Shown piece by piece: positions 61,504 through 64,000 of a stretch of 64,000 nt of DNA (position 1 is its first letter; the number at the start of each line of letters is the position of its first letter). This stretch comes from JACKBJ01 sp964549495 (GTDB lineage: Bacteria; Chloroflexota; Anaerolineae; Epilineales; Epilineaceae). The translations under genes and the position numbers were made by a program. The notes below the pieces were generated by a model, which saw only the letters and a list, made by a program, of their open reading frames with translations, had not been told where the DNA came from and did no database searches. The DNA is taken from NCBI GenBank assembly GCA_964549495.1, contig CAZJWJ010000012.1:10271-74270 (forward strand), given 5' to 3'.

Positions 61504-64000
<2,497 letters not shown>

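Overview
The window is GC-rich, densely coded bacterial chromosome, about two thirds G+C by eye. It most likely comes from a member of the Chloroflexota. This rests on secreted proteins with Thr/Pro-rich linkers and short C-terminal 'hydrophobic-LP-x-L-x-R' tails, the mix of envelope families (tandem VWA, double PH-domain proteins, bactofilin-like membrane protein, SH3 and cohesin-like domains), and many GTG/TTG starts. The phylum is an inference; no rRNA or tRNA gene is present to fix it. No transposase, integrase, phage gene or CRISPR array was found.

Layout. 1-6.9 kb (+): the end of a probable glycosyltransferase, a frame-disrupted LVIVD-repeat protein, and an overlapping VWA - PH - PH operon. 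6.9-10.3 kb (-): two hypothetical envelope genes, an M19 dipeptidase and an EcsC protein. 10.3-11.1 kb: a non-coding island with two abutting palindromic elements. 11.1-26 kb: mixed housekeeping and transport (exonuclease III, carboxylesterase, two MFS transporters, PolX, an unusual zinc-binding SDR, a cohesin-like protein, a MerR-like regulator, an SH3 protein, DegV). 26.1-30.6 kb (-): alaS-ruvX-mltG. 31.6-34.6 kb (+): a subtilisin-like protein that has lost its catalytic Asp and His. 34.5-44.8 kb (-): a compact ten-gene run GT2-moaC-thrC-like-selD-fabF-rnc-secreted protein-MFS-flavin reductase-phosphatase. 44.9-49.97 kb (+): smc and a secreted zincin. 50.1-55.9 kb: a giant beta-helix surface protein. 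55.9-64 kb: another palindromic element, an FxLYD-like membrane protein, a class A penicillin-binding protein, a bactofilin-like membrane protein and the first 832 codons of uvrA.

Most notable items. (1) Four palindromic intergenic elements (10616-10774, 10775-10941, 21401-21567, 56150-56308) fall into two exact size classes, 159 and 167 bp. They share a roughly 105-bp core whose stems covary, yet each has a different, private 27- or 30-bp terminal inverted repeat. I do not recognise this class. (2) selD is a selenoprotein gene: its in-frame TGA (42320-42322) sits at the catalytic Cys position and is followed by a hairpin closely resembling the E. coli fdhF SECIS. Conventional calling truncates it. 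(3) smc and the ten-gene operon fire from one perfectly symmetric divergent promoter (44833-44870), with smc apparently leaderless. (4) A second short hairpin repeat abuts the stop codons of two genes and is read as coding sequence by a convergent gene.

How the genes fit together. Much of the window serves the envelope: peptidoglycan synthesis and cleavage (PBP, MltG), surface adhesion or scaffolding (VWA, beta-helix, cohesin-like, bactofilin-like), membrane PH proteins and secreted hydrolases. The rest is genome maintenance (xthA, polX, ruvX, smc, uvrA), translation and RNA processing (alaS, rnc), fatty-acid synthesis (fabF), and selenium and molybdopterin cofactor metabolism (selD, moaC).
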